64,000 nt of DNA from positions 32,670,501-32,734,500 of the forward strand of contig NC_092672.1 of NCBI RefSeq assembly GCF_964355755.1. Direction: 5' to 3'. The DNA is from Antedon mediterranea (lineage: Eukaryota > Echinodermata > Crinoidea > Comatulida > Antedonidae). This document shows, one piece after another, positions 45,639 through 59,450 of the stretch. How positions within the stretch are numbered: position 1 is the stretch's first letter; each line of letters begins with the position of its first letter. The notes under the pieces are model-generated. The model had not been told where the DNA came from. It made no database searches and saw nothing but the letters and a program-made list of their open reading frames with translations. The position numbers were made by a program, and so were the translations under genes.

Positions 45639-48600
45639 ATGACAGACAACAGAAAAAGACAACGTTATCGTGGTGGCCGTGGGCGGAGTGGTCAAACAAA
45701 TAAACAAAATTGTTTAACAAGCAAATCGCATGTGATAGAGAAAGCTTTGAAGACAGTCTGTGAAAATGGTGGTAGTATTTCTTTTGAAGATCTTGAAGTA
45801 AAAGTTGGAAAGATTTCACCTGATCTAGAAAGTTTTGAATACATGATATCACATCTTGATCATGAGTATTACCATTTTACCTTGATAGACCATGAAGATG
45901 GTAATACTGATGTTCAAGTGTTTACTCAAGTTAAGATCTGCCCGTCCTACCAAAAAAAATGGTGAATGCAGGAAAAGTGATACTTGCACAGATTTACACC
46001 TGTGTGGTTACTTTGCTACAGGTACGGTTTATAATTGGCAGTCTATTGTTTTGTTATTATTTTTTTTAATTTGTTATTTAAAAATAAGTATGATAACAGT
46101 TTTAAAAAATGTGTTAACAAAGCAAAAATGTGGACATTCAACGAAACTTCCCCAGTAATTGTGTATTCAAAACTATTAACTAATTAAAGGCCTATTAATA
46201 TGATCTGTAATCAAAACTTTGAAGTTTGAGACTTTAAAAAATGCAAAACAACATGTCTAAACTGAACATTTCTGGTATTCTGTGGCAATGGGCCAGAACC
46301 ACGTTCTTGGTAAGGAAAGAGCAACTAAATAAGTTATTTTATTAAAGGTTCTTTCTGCTGGTTTGGAAGAACTTGTAGCAAAACTCATCATTACCGATCA
46401 GATCACAACAAGCAGGTGTTAAGAAACTTTAAAATTGCCTTCTTGCCCCAAGAACAGGCAAGTGTGCTATTTCGATGGGCCTGGCCACATTTTACTGTTC
46501 CAGATTTCTGTGGAAAATACCGCAGTAATACAGGTTGTGGCAAGCATAATTGCAGATTTCTACATCTTTGCAAGTAAGAATAACTGATTTTTATAAATTC
46601 TTTAAAAGCTGAAATAAAGAAACTTTAAACCATCCAGCGATTGCTTGGATTGTGCTTCTTGTCTGTCTGTGGGGCCAACTACATAGTGTTAGAACCTTAA
46701 CACTAGGTTCTTTTACCGAAACAGATATTGACCAATTTACAACAATTAAGTTGTACAGCAACTTTTCTCATGCCCTCTTTGCATTTCAGAAATCATGTTA
46801 TGGAAACTTGCAAATTTGGAGCACGATGTAAGTTTGACCATGAAATTTACCATGATGGATCTAACACCCAATTATTGAAGCATTTTGGAATTAGACTGGG
46901 TAACAGTTCTGATGATATAATCCGCCTGATTAAAGAGCGCCATGAAGGATTCTATTGTCCTGATGTTGAGGTGCTTCAGGGTGAATATGCAAAAACTGAG
47001 AGCGAATATAGTTTTGGGGAACGCAGCGGTGAGGAAGAAAGCCAATACAGTCCAGAAGAGGGCAGCGATGACGATAGAGAAAGCATTGTATCTAGTTCTA
47101 CTTATGAGTTATATCAGAGAGCAGGTAAGTTAAGTATACTCTAAATTTACAAACAAAACAGCTAATTTGAGAGAAAAAAATGATTAATGAAGTGCAGATA
47201 ATCAAATAATCATACAAAGATATCTCCCTTGTTAATTACAAATGATTCCCAAAATTTCGAGAGATTTCTTGTCATTTCCCACCAAATTCTCCTGATTGTT
47301 TTAGTACAAAAAGAACATCCTGAAATTCATAAATTTATCATTTAGGCTCTACAAATAAAAAAAATGCGTTGCCATCACAATGTACGTCATCATATGTCAT
47401 GCTTGGAGTGCCTGGCTTACTGTAGATGCTGATGCTAGAAATTTAAAATAGCACCATCTATTGGTAGTTGTATTTTTCTTTAAAATATTGCGTCCTCTAT
47501 GGTAATATAAAAATCCTGTTTTTTGAATAGATAAATCATTAAATTTTAATTTTATTTCTAATTAGCTTCCAACACTAGACAAAGGCACAGACATCGCCAT
47601 CGCGGTCGTCGACGTGATTATAATCGAAGAAAAAAAGAAGAAAGTCTGACAAGTAAATCTTCTGTGGCTGAGAGATCACTGCAAGTAGTCTGTCAAAATG
47701 GTGGTAGTATTTCAGCGCAAGACCTTAAAGAGAAAGTTGGAAAGGTTTCACCCGATCTAGGAAGTTTGGAAAACATCATATCAGACCTCGATCATGAGAA
47801 TTACCATTTTAAGTTCATAGACTATGAAGATGATAATGTTGATGTTACAGTGTACACCCAAGTTAATATCTGTCAAACATATCAAAAGAATGAATGCACA
47901 GATGACTGCACAGATTTACACCTGTGTGGTTACTTTGCTACAGGTACGGTAGTCTGCTTTAAGTTGCTGTTGTTGCTAACGTTTTCCGTCTTCCGACATT
48001 ACGCTTTCCACAATTTGTTTCCATTTTTTTCTGTTTATGGCAGGATGGTTTGTTATTGTGTTAGTGTCTACTAGTCCTTGTAAGTCTTTCTTTATTTGAT
48101 TCATCCAGTTATTTCTTGGTCTTCCTATGGGTAGTTTTACTTTCGATCCTGTTAGTTTCCTTCATTGTTTGTTTGATTGGTAGTCTGCTTTAACCCACCT
48201 ATTAAATGCAGTATCAGAAGTACCCTCTATGTAGAGGGGTAAAACCCCATCTATAGCTTCAATAGAATTTTTCTGGAGAAAGACTCCAAAACCCTTGTTC
48301 TTCTCATCTGCAATCTGAAGTTTGTGTATCTTTGGAAACTTTACACAGAAAGTATTACTGAAATATTTTAATCCTTTGCTATTTCAATATAATACAGTAA
48401 TACTCAAGGAGAGACCACTCAATTTTCAGAGCAATTTTTTTCCCAGTATCATATGAATATTCGGTAATACAGTATCTCATATGTATCATATGCCTGTATC
48501 ATGTAAGGTTAGGTTAATGGTTAGGTTATATGGTCTATAATATAAGGCAATACATGTGAAACATGATAATTATGAATGATAATTAATAATTATTTATTAT

Positions 48601-51600
48601 TTAACTTTGTTGTAAATTGTTTGTTATTTTTGTAAATGTATTGTTATTATAAGGTTCTTACTGCTGGTTTGGACGGCAAAGCTGTAGAAAAAGTCATGAT
48701 TTTCGATCGGATTACAACAACCAGGTTTTAAAAAACTTTGGCATTGCCTTTCTGAGACATAATCAGTTGAAAACTCTACTTCGATGGAAGTGTCCACAGT
48801 TTACAGTACCAGAATTATGTGGACAATACAGAAGAAACATGGGCTGTGGCAAGGAACACTGTAGGTTTCTACATATATGCAGGTAAGAATATTTCACATG
48901 TATAATAGTTGCAACCTCTGTAAAGTAAAAATTATTTATTTTATGATAAAATTAGTAAAATAATAAAAAGTGGTTCAGGTTCCTGGGCCGGATTGCCTCC
49001 AGCATTATCACACACACACAAATGAGGTAAATGAGGTAATAAAGTAATTATAACAAAACAAATATTTCATTTGCATTGAACCTTCAAGCATCATGGTCAA
49101 TCTTCAAGTGCTAGTTATGAGAATAAGAATCATAAAACTGCATAATAAAAAATTCTGTTTCCAGAAGTGTTGTGATGGAAACTTGCAGCTATGGAAAAAG
49201 ATGCAAGTTTGCCCATGACATCTATCAAATAGAGTCCAATGTGGAATTACTGAATAAGTTTCAAATTAGCTATAGCTCGGATGATACCATCCGCTTGATC
49301 AAAGAGCGCCATCAGGGAATCTATCGACCTGATGTTGAGGTCTTGCAGAGTGACGGAGAAGATAATCAATGTAGTCAGGAAGAGTGCATCGATGAAGAAA
49401 GTCCAGAAATCAGTCCACCTATCTCTCCTATATTAATTACTCATAGGGATTTCGTTTCTCAAGAATACTCAAGAAGAGATACTTTTACTCATAAATCGGA
49501 ACAAATGGTTAGACAAACAAGTTCAAAACATAATTTTGCTCCATTTAAATCAAACGTCCAAGATATGCCTAAGAGTTCTTCGGTAATGATTGCAGCTAAG
49601 CAATCAACACAATATGTTGCAAATAATGAGATACAACAGAAGTCATACCAAGTTCAACCACTACCTAGTACCAAAGGAGAAAGGATTACACAACATGCAC
49701 CATACCAGAAACAGGACAATTTCCAAGATATACCAAAGATGTCTTCGGTAATGACTGCAGTTAAACCATTGCAATATGACATTGAAACTAATCTGTTAGA
49801 AGAAAAGTCAGATATCCAGTCTGCATTCGTTTCTACAAGTCAAGTTCAACCACTATCTAGTTGTAGAAGCAACGAAGAAAGGAACACATACACATACACA
49901 TACAATCTAAGTCCAAAAAGTCCTTCATCAAACCTTAATTTCCAAGAAATTCCAACAAATTTGTCAGTTATGGCTGCAGCTAAACCATCAATATCACATA
50001 TTGCAACTAATGTTTTAGAAATGAAGGTAGATTCTGCAAAGCAAGTTCAGTCACTACCTAGTAAAAAAAAAGAAATGGGTATTGCCAGATTCACAAAAAG
50101 TCCAATACAAGTGAAAATGAGAGAAATTTGCAAGGACTACCTGAAAGGAAACTGCAGTAGTGGCAGTATGTGTCAGAGAATGCATTGTGATCTTCCTTAT
50201 CAATGGCAAATGTCCATTAATGGTAGGTGGGTTGATTTTGATGATAGATCAAATCTGAAAGTGGAAGAAGGATTTTGTGGAGAAATCACTGATTGTCCTC
50301 AGTTTCCTGTAAATACTACCATGTAAGTTTTGGACTCTTTATTGCTTAAGCCCTGTCTACATTTTATCAAACTACTGTAGTTGACAATAAAAGTGTGATG
50401 TACCCAACTATGGTTGTGATATGCCCAAATATTTTAGTGATATGACATCATCATGTCTCTGTGTAGACAGAGTTTTGGAAGTTTAAGTAAAGATTGTACT
50501 TTATGATAGTGTTGATGAAATTGAAGCACAAAATAAGCAGCTGGTATTGCAAAGAAAATTGTAGTTCAAGTTTTGTTTTTATATCTGCAAAATACATTCC
50601 ATAACCAATTTATTGCTTGCTGACTACAATCACTAAGTTCATCCTGTTTATTCTACTTTAGTTATAAGAATTATATGCAGTTGTATTTTTTGTATTAAAA
50701 AATCTGAATTTTGAAATGAATTAATGGCTATTACTCTTCTTCTTTTTAAAAAAGGGATGTGTGTTTTGATAGCATGCTTGCATCTGATGGGTTAGACCTC
50801 TTTTCAGTTGAGCGACTGGAAGTCAAAGGTGATGAAGATGTTTCTGATGCCTATCTGGTATCTCCGTGGTCTTGGTATTGGCAGGATGAATGTGGAAAGT
50901 GGATTGAATACAGCGAACAGGTAGGCTTGTTTAAATATTTTATCTTCTCAACACTCCTCAACCAACAAAAAGAGAGCAGTAAGCAAGTAACTACAGTAAA
51001 TAGTGCAGGGAAGAATAGTGCAGGAGCAGAGAAATATTGCTATTCATGCTCCAGCATACAGTACAGTATTTTGTATTATTAGAACATGATTAAAACAAGA
51101 TTAATTTCCATTTTTAATTAGAATACCAAGCAGAGTGCACGATCAGACAAAGAAAGTTCAGATTTTGAAAGTTTGTTTAAAGCTTATAAAAATGAAAATG
51201 GAAGTTCCAGCGTTAAATTCAAGGCTGGCAATCAAAACTACACTTTGGACTTCTCTGCCATGAGCCAAACCAATGATAGATACCATACCAGAAGACCTGT
51301 TTGTCGAAGACCAGTCAGACAGATAAAACCAAAGGATGTTGAGAAGTACAGAAAAGAAAAACCTTGGTAAAAAATAATAATTGTTAAATTATTCTTATTC
51401 GTATTTCTGAAGTCAGAATTAATTATTTCTCCTAGATCATACGAAGGTATTTACTACCACATACTACTATGTTCCATTCTATAGCGGGTACTCTCCCTCA
51501 TCACACACCACCCCAGTAGTTTAAAATATTCCCAGTACAAATTCTGGTTATGTTAATCTAGTACTCTCAACCCCTAACCTTGTGTATGGAAGTTTGCAAT

Positions 51601-53062
51601 AACAAACAAGTACTCAACCTGTAGCCCTAGTTTACTTTTACCAGGGAAGTTCATTTCACTCTTTCCTGCTGTTACCTTTTTTGTTATATTATATACTTAG
51701 GTTACACACTCATACTTTCCCAAGGACTTGGGATACAACCATCAAAACAAAAACACATCGTCTTGTAAGAGTGACTAAGGAAGCAAATAACGAAGAATAC
51801 AAAGAAATATCCAAACTATTTAAAAGAACTCTTCCAGATGGAGCAATAACTCGACTTGAACGAGTCCAGAATGAGATCTGCTGGGAAGCCTTTGCACGGT
51901 AAATTTTAAAATTATATGATAAATTGTTTACACTGTTTGACAGTAGTGATGTTATGGTATGAAAGATACATACTAATTTATAATAGCAATGCTATAGTTA
52001 ATGCACTTACTACTTTTCTTAATTTTTATTAAAAAGTTTTGGGCCATATTATAAGAGCTTATGACATGAAGGTTATGGAATTTTTAAATAAAGCCTAAAG
52101 AAGGCCTTTAGCCTCGAACCAGACCATTGGTTCCCCACTGCAGCCAAATGTTGATAGCTTCATTTGCCTGACTACTTTAAATATTGTGTCTATTGACCCT
52201 GAACTCTTTTTTCATTGATTTTTTAACAATTTATTTTTGTCTCACAAGGCAAAGGGAAACCATGATGAAGAAAAACTCTCGTAGAAAAATTGAAGAGCTC
52301 CAACTGTTTCATGGAACAATGCAGGATAAAGTTGATGATATCTGTCGTGATAATTTTGACTTTCGCTTGAGTGGTACACGAGTTGGTCATGTTTATGGAC
52401 AAGGAGCTTACTTCGCAAAGTCAGCAAAGTATTCCAATGATTACGCTGAAAAAGACAGTGCTGGTAGGAAGAGGATGTTTGTTGCAAGAATTCTTGTTGG
52501 TAGCTACACAGTTGGCACAAAAGAGATGCGCCGGCCACCGTTTAAAGACCCGGCAGATAAGTCAAAGGGGATGTATGACTCTTGTGTTGATGATGCAGCT
52601 AATCCAAGTATTTTTGTGGTGTTTGATAACCATCAGGTTTATCCAGAATATCTGATTACATATACCATTTCATCGCCTAATACAACATTATCTAGAGCAT
52701 CAAACATTCAACCATCTATTGCGACCTCCTACCCATCATCAAGAACTGCAGCAAGTGCCAGCCATTCAGGGTACAGTAACCCATATTCATCAAGCAGGTA
52801 TAGCCCACCTACTGTCCGATCTTCAAGTTCAAACCAACCATCTTACACTAACAACCCATACTCAGCAAGCAGGTATAGCCCACCTACTGTCCGATCTTCA
52901 AGTTCAAACCAACCATCTTACACTAACAACCCATACTCAGCAAGCAGGTATAGCCCACCTACCATTCGATCTTCAAGTTCAAACCAACCATCTTACAGTA
53001 GTCCAAGTAGTTTGCCAAGGAGGGACAGCAAAGCAGATAATAATAAATGTATTTGTATGTAA
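45639..53062 (+). CDS. PARP12-like: PARP12/ZAP-like protein, copy 2 (exon 1 frameshift)
   Basis: Exons: 45639-46021, 46348-46573, 46790-47124, 47566-47943, 48654-48882, 49165-50322, 50755-50920, 51122-51366, 51701-51898, 52249-53062. Domain order is as in copy 1, including the doubled CCCH module, fifth finger, two WWE segments, the H-Y-I PARP domain and the CICM end. A run of eight A at 45952-45959, where copy 1 has AAAAGAA, shifts the frame in the first CCCH finger and gives a stop at codon ~108. The rest is open: all later exons keep frame and splice sites, so decay is recent or the extra A is an assembly error. Module 1 finger 2 reads CWFGRTC, as in module 2, while copy 1 has CKFKINC. There is no copy of the copy-1 upstream region, so a promoter is not obvious. 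Confidence 0.78.
47963..48179 (-). mobile_element. 5'-truncated LINE insertion in intron 4 of PARP copy 2, with 14-bp target duplication
   Basis: A 217-bp insertion flanked by direct repeats GTAGTCTGCTTTAA (47949-47962 and 48180-48193). Copy 1 has a single, uninterrupted version of this site. The minus strand encodes the C-terminal end of a LINE ORF2 (GRPRNNWMNQIKKDL, NRKKWKQIVE) and ends with a short CAACAG-type tail. The same insertion is at 62048-62264 in copy 3. Confidence 0.85.
50346..50474. mobile_element. Short MITE in intron 6 of PARP copy 2
   Basis: The unit-2 counterpart of the MITE at 37010-37138, with the same inverted ends and a few substitutions. It was present before the duplication. 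Confidence 0.65.
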
Positions 53063-54804
53063 TGAAAGTTGCTGCTAGCAGTTTCTCGTTTTATGATTGG
53101 GCACCATCTACAGTAAATAAGTGAAATTATGATAACCTCTGTACGACCTGATTGTAAAATCCTAAGATAGCCCAAAGGCTACAGGGGAATTAAAAGGTTT
53201 AGGAGGAGATATAGTAACAAATATGGGGTTAGTGCTATTATAATATAGATATAATATAATATATAATTTAGATGTCTTCCAAAAACGTTTGGTTTGTATT
53301 CCTTTGTTGTGTATTTCTTTGTTTATTGTGGTTAATAGATTCAAAGTTGTGTAACTAAAATCTCCATTATTGTCATCAACCCATCCACCACCAATCCTGA
53401 TTTCTTCCCTGCATCCATAGCAACGGCAGGTGCAGACAAGGGTTAGTACCATCGCCATCACAGCTATTGTTATAAATTGTCAAAACAAAAGCATTTTTTA
53501 TAGTGTCAGTTAAATACACTAACTAAATCAGGTTTTTTTTATTCATCTCTTTCAAGGGAGTATAAATACAAACTTAAAATTAACAATCGATTAATATTGT
53601 TTAAGTGTATGATTGTAAACTTTAATATTATTTGTGTGCTTTACTATAAAGAATATATATATATATATTATATCAATTTACTTTACAGTAGTTAAGTTAA
53701 TTCAACATTTGGTCATTTCTATCAATAGTACAATAAACAAAATCGTAATATTACCATTAATAGATAATCTTACAAGAAGAAATAACTTGTCACTCAAGAC
53801 CCATAAACGAAAAATATTCACTTCAATATAAATATAATAAGGTCATAACAATAAAAATTTAAAGGTCTAATTTGAATACAATGATGACAGGTGATTTTAA
53901 GTGTGTTACGAAATGTTTAAAGAGAAGAAGAGTTATTTTATTGATTCCATATTAAAATAAATGGAAATAAATTATTCTTATTCTTTATTGCCAATCAACA
54001 ACAAATAAAACAAACAACTACAAAGTAAGAGGCAGGAAACACAAACAAGACAAGAGCCTGTGAATCCTCTTACCAAATATAAAAAAAAAACATTCATAAA
54101 AATACAAAAACAAGCAGAAAAGTAAAAACACTTTACTCATAGAAGAAATTCAAATCTGTCTCCTTACAAACAAACGGAATAGTTTACTGAAACTTATGAC
54201 GGTACTTCTCTGATATGGATAAATTCATCATGGGAGATTGGTAATTCATAAAATAAGAGACTCGAAAAAGTAATATGTATTTCTAATATCACGCTTATTA
54301 ATCAACTTATCTGATTTATCAATATGAGAAAATAGTCAGCAGCACAAGAAGAAAAAGGTGAATTAATACAGAACGTAAGGTGATTAATAATGAGTAGAGA
54401 AACCAACTTAATGACGTATGATGTAATTCTATTATGCCACTACCTATTTGGATCAAGACCATTTATAATTATCATCACTTCATGTTTTAAAAAAATGAAA
54501 GGAGAAGGGAATCAGGAAGATATGATTTAGGATTAATTGAAGTCTGGCATAGAATTTTAAAGTGAAGTGCCAATTTTTGAAAAAAAAATATTAAATTAAT
54601 GAAATGATTATAAATATCTTCTTCAGATGTATGGATAGTTTTGGCTTGACTTACATTGTATTAATCGATTCTGCCTACAAAATATATAAGTACGTTTAAA
54701 AGATCAATTTAATTTGCTTTTGCTTAATTTTATTTTGCATCTCAAATAAGATTATTAGCCACTGTTTAGTATCCACATCATTATTTCGAAATTTGGCTTC
54801 AGAT

Positions 54805-55170
54805 GTAAAGCTCTGTCTACACTATCAAATTTTATGTGACAAAAAATGTGATAGGCCTATATAGGGACATGATGATGTCATATCACTTCCATATTTGTGC
54901 ATATCATTACCATATATGGGCACATCACACTTTTTGTCACATAAAGTTTGAGAGTGTAGACAGAGCTTAATTTATTTTCTTTCAGAATGAAACAAATTAA
55001 ATTTTAAACTACAGCATATAATACTGTATATTATGTGACAAAAAATGTGATAGGCCTATATAGGGACATGATGATGTTATATCACTTCCATATTTGTGCA
55101 TATCATTACCATATATGGGCACATCACACTTTTTGTCACATAAAGTTTGAGAGTGTAGACAGAGCTTAAT
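54805..55170. mobile_element. MITE plus partial tandem second copy, unit 2
   Basis: 54805-54970 matches 41442-41606. The sequence from TTATGTGACAAAAAATGTGA onwards is then repeated at 55031-55170, including the flanking TTTATTTTCTTTCAGAATG. This is a local tandem duplication absent from unit 1. Confidence 0.7.
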
Positions 55171-55788
55171 TTATTTTCTTTCAGAATGTTTCAACAAACA
55201 GTACATACATTATTTTATTATTTATTTATGATCTGTAGAAATGTGGTAGTACAGTAGTGTTGTATGATTATACGAATGTATTAAACAATTTTTATTCTAT
55301 AATAAATTAACATGAATATTACATTTGGATTGTTCTTTATGACAATTTGATTCTTTTTGTGGTGTAAAAGCTTTTTGAAAGTAACAAAGATATACTGTAT
55401 GATCGGTGAACAACATGAGTCACAATAAAAACCAAACGCAATGATACAGCTGTACCCACTAAACAAATAACATTCATTCAATGAAAATTGAAGATTCGAC
55501 AATTGATCTTATTTTGTCATGTCGGGTTTTGAATATATTGTTGGTTAGTGTAGATCAAACAAATAAATAGTGAAATTCCTCTTCAGTATCATTTCTATTC
55601 CACAGTGTTTGGACTTTAAACTCAATTACACGCGACTTAAATTAGACCTTTGGAACTACCAGACAAACCGTTCGGATCCAAAAATGTGGGCCTACACATT
55701 AACCCAACAAAATCTACCCAGAAAGGTCATATTTTATGCATCTTTTTCAACATTGGTCGACTTGATCCTTTGTTACTTATTTTACTTA

Positions 55789-55974
55789 TTTATTTATTTA
55801 TTTATTTATTTCGTTTTCTTTCAGTAGGGTAGCCCTCTCAGTAATAAAATAACTGCTCTTCCGAGGGGCCCTACGGCACATTTAAACAAACAACTTAAAC
55901 TAAACTTAAACTAAAACTTAAACTAAAACTAAACTTCAATGCATGTTCTCATTATTATTATAACTTTTATACCA
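55789..55974 (-). mobile_element. LINE 3'-tail insertion specific to unit 2
   Basis: Unit 1 reads straight from TTATTTTACTTA to TCTTGTGGTTAATCGG at 42262-42290, while unit 2 has ~186 extra bases. On the minus strand these read GTAGGGCCCCTCGGAAGAGC, then ACTGAGAGGGCTACCCTACTG and an AAATA repeat tail, typical of a truncated non-LTR element. It inserted after the unit 1/unit 2 split. Confidence 0.65.
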
Positions 55975-56629
55975 TCTTGTGGTTAATCGGCGATGGTAAA
56001 TTCTACTGAGGTAGGTTTTGGAAACAGCTTTCTCAAATTGTCCAGGGAAGCCGCACGCGGCCATTACAAATGGTAATGTAAATATATAGACCCGAAATCA
56101 CTGAATAATACAAAGATAAATATTTTCCTATCCTAATATACCGATAATATAAATAATATGTAATTACCTGCCTGCCTGTCGGTCATTTCTTCTCCGTCGA
56201 GTAATAAAAATGTCATTGCCCGGTACGACCAATGCCATCTAGTAGGGTTTTACCATATATAAAATCTTATCATCTACCTTAATGTTAAATTTAATTTATA
56301 TTAACTATTTTCTACCAAAACCTGAACTATTGTTTTTTTGTCATAGAACCTTCAACAACAGGCTCAATCCAGCGCTCGGTATACGTGACGCAAACTTGTA
56401 TATTTATGTATTCAAATCACTATTTGGCAGTTTGTTTCCTTACAAATTGCATAAAACAAACAATTAAATAACCAAAACACATTAAACATGATTTTAGCAT
56501 GTAATTTTAACATTTTACATTCTACATTATAAACCCTACCTGGCGTAGATTTGTATGCTAATAACTATCTGTATACATTCCAATTTTCAGAAGAAAATTA
56601 TGAAATAAGTACTAAGTATTATTTTACAC

Positions 56630-59450
56630 ATGGCTGCATCAGGTACGATAGTTCTCCAATTTAAGATCTCAAATTTCACAAATCCTGAATTTCAGCATAC
56701 ATCCATTCAAAGAAATAACATATTAGTGAACTTATTAAAATATTTAAACAAATATTTATTTTGCCATTGTAAAATGTTCTTTTCTATTTAGTACTTCTAT
56801 TTTAAAATTATTTATAAAAATATATTATTTGTCTTAATTATATCAAACCGTTTATAACATTTAATCTGTTTTCGCTATATAGAAAGACTTGACTCATCTT
56901 TTAAACAAGGTTTAATAACTTTTTCAACTTGGTATGACGAACGTTCGTACATAACAAAACTAAAAGTGTTGTACCAAGGTAAAATTGCAGAAACGGATTT
57001 ATACAATGCCTCAACGACGATGGACTTGCTGAATCATTTATCTGATTCTGGGGATCACAGTTCAACAGATTACACTATTCTTTGTGATACAATAAAGGCC
57101 ACTAAACAGTTTGGTATTATTGAAGAACTTCGAGTTCACATTCCATCTTTCCCGAATGTAAGAGAAGAAATCATTATTTCCAAGTTCAGTCATTATCAAC
57201 AAAACATTATGAATTTAGGAAATGAACTAATACAGGAAGAAGTGAAAAAAATTGACATTATGTTCAATAAACCTCCAAAGAATCATAAAGATGGATGGAA
57301 TCTCCTTTTGGATTTACAGCACAAACAAATTATTTGTGAAGAAGAGAAAAAAATGGATACATTTATTAAGACCTTAGATAATCTTGGATTATCTCGCGCT
57401 GTAGCAGCTCTTACTCAAGGTACAATGTGATGAGTTTATTGGAACATGCTTACATTAAGCTCTGTCTACACTATCAAACTTATATCAAAAAATGTGATGT
57501 GCCCATACAGTATAAATATGATGACGTCATATCACTACCATATTTAAGCATATCACTACCATATTTTGGCATATCACTACCATATTTTGGCATATCACTA
57601 CCATATTTTGGCATATCACTACCATATTTTGGCATATCACTACCATATTTTGGCATATCACTACCAAAATTTGGCATATCACTACCATATTTTGGCATAT
57701 CACTACCATATTTTGGCATATCACTACCATATTTTGGCATATCACTACCATATTTAGGCATATCACTACCATATTTAGGCATATCACTACCATATTTTGG
57801 CATATCACTACCATATTTAGGCATATCACTACCATATTTTGGCATATCACTACCATATTTTGGCATATCACTACCATATTTTGGCATATCACTACCATAT
57901 TTAGGCATATCACTACCATATTTAGGCATATAACTACCATATTTTGGCATATCACTACCATATTTAGGCATATCACTACCATATTTAGGCATATTACTAC
58001 CATATTTAGGCATATCACTACCATATTTAGGCATATCACTACCATATTTAGGCATATCACTGCCATATTTAGGCATATCACTACCATATTTTGGCATATC
58101 ACTACCATATTTAGGCATATCACTACCATATTTAGGCATATCACTACCATATTTAGGCATATCACTACCATATTTAGGCATATCACTACCATATTTAGGC
58201 ATATCACTACCATATTTAGGCATATCACTACCATATTTAGGCATATCACTACCATATTTAGGCATATCACTACCATATTTAGGCATATCACTACCATATT
58301 TAGGCATATCACTACCATATTTAGGCATATCACTACCATAGTTAAGCATATCCCTACCATATTTAGGCATATCACTACCATATTTAGGCATATCACTACC
58401 ATATTTAGGCATATCACTACCATATTTAGGCATATCACACTTTTTTTGTCAAACTAGTTTGATAGTGTAAACAGAGCTTAAGAGAAAGTTATTTGAAAGC
58501 AATTTTTTTGCTTTCTACATAGTTTTAAAAATATTACTTAAATAATTTAAAACTTTCTATATATAATCAAACAATTGTAAATCATGTATGAAATTGGTTC
58601 TTATTAATCAGAAATCATCAAAATATTTTAAATATCATTACAGATGTTCCAATATCCGTTACTATGAAACGTAAGTCTGACCATGAAGACAATCAAGCTC
58701 TAAAGAGAACCTGTCTTCCCGCTGTATCTACACAAAGAAATCTTAATGGAAAACTAGAATGTTTTCAAAGCATTATTGATGAAATTCTGCGATCTTTACA
58801 TACTCTATCTAAAATTAGGCCATCATCACTAAAAGATATTGATGACAATCTACAATCTTTACCACCTAATCTTTCTGATAATACACCATCTGTACTCGCA
58901 ACTATCCTTCAAAATCTGAAGTCTTTACAAAAAAACTATTAATGATAATCTACAAACATTACAATGTACTCTTAATATTGAAAATAGGCCTGTGGAAAGA
59001 CGTATTTATAAAAAACTGCAATCATTAAAAACCTTTCTTAAAAAAAGGAAACAATGTTTGTCAAATTTCACACCAACATTTTGTAAATACATAGGGGAAC
59101 TAAACACTATGACACAAGATGATGAGCAGAGATTATTTAGGACAGTACAACTCCTGATTTCTTTCTGCCAAAGATATGGATGTGAATTAAGCAAGCTGGA
59201 ACGCAAATGTATAGTTTTTACTTTTTCTGTACTGGACCCCATTGCTCTGGTTAATCTGTGGAATATGTGTCAAACGGGAGAGCTTCTTATAAAAGTGTCA
59301 AAGGAGCATCAGAAGACATTTCAAGTGGAATGGACAACAGAAATTGACAAAAACAAATATAAGGAAGCACTTTGTATGCTTGAACGAGAAGGAAGAGAAA
59401 ACTGTTCAATGCTTCAATCGAATGAACAATTTTTTACAGGCATGTTATAA
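56630..59450 (+). CDS. DED and TRADD-N-like adaptor gene, copy B (frameshifted in exon 3)
   Basis: Exons 56630-56642, 56883-57419 and 58644-59450, with the same splice sites and phases as copy A. Exon 2 is almost identical (SRAVAALTQ instead of PRAVATLTQ at its end). Exon 3 keeps frame past the site broken in copy A (LQSLPPNLSDNTPSVLATIL). It then stops just after the A7 run at 58929-58935, which is also present in copy A. With one A fewer the helical region would continue into the TRADD-N-like block ending at 59450. A further out-of-frame extension (FLQACYNKDYFEPSDFSMN, to 59589) follows a T6 run and may be the true C terminus. Either a shared inactivating mutation or a homopolymer error explains this. 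Confidence 0.65.
57455..58481. repeat. MITE carrying a 21-bp minisatellite (about 43 units) in intron 2 of DED-like copy B
   Basis: Same inverted ends as 43767-44395, but the array (~57527-58438) is longer by ~19 units, nearly all of the 398-bp size difference. Two unit subtypes are interspersed (CATATTTAGG and CATATTTTGG endings), the second clustered at the left. The unit has kept expanding since the segmental duplication. Confidence 0.87.

Larger units (their letters stand above)
53063..56629. other. Interval between PARP copy 2 and DED-like gene B
   Basis: Near-identical to 39731-42941 except for a ~32-bp insertion near 54485, a tandem partial duplication of the MITE (54805-55170) and a LINE-tail insertion (55789-55974). 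No gene found. Confidence 0.55.
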
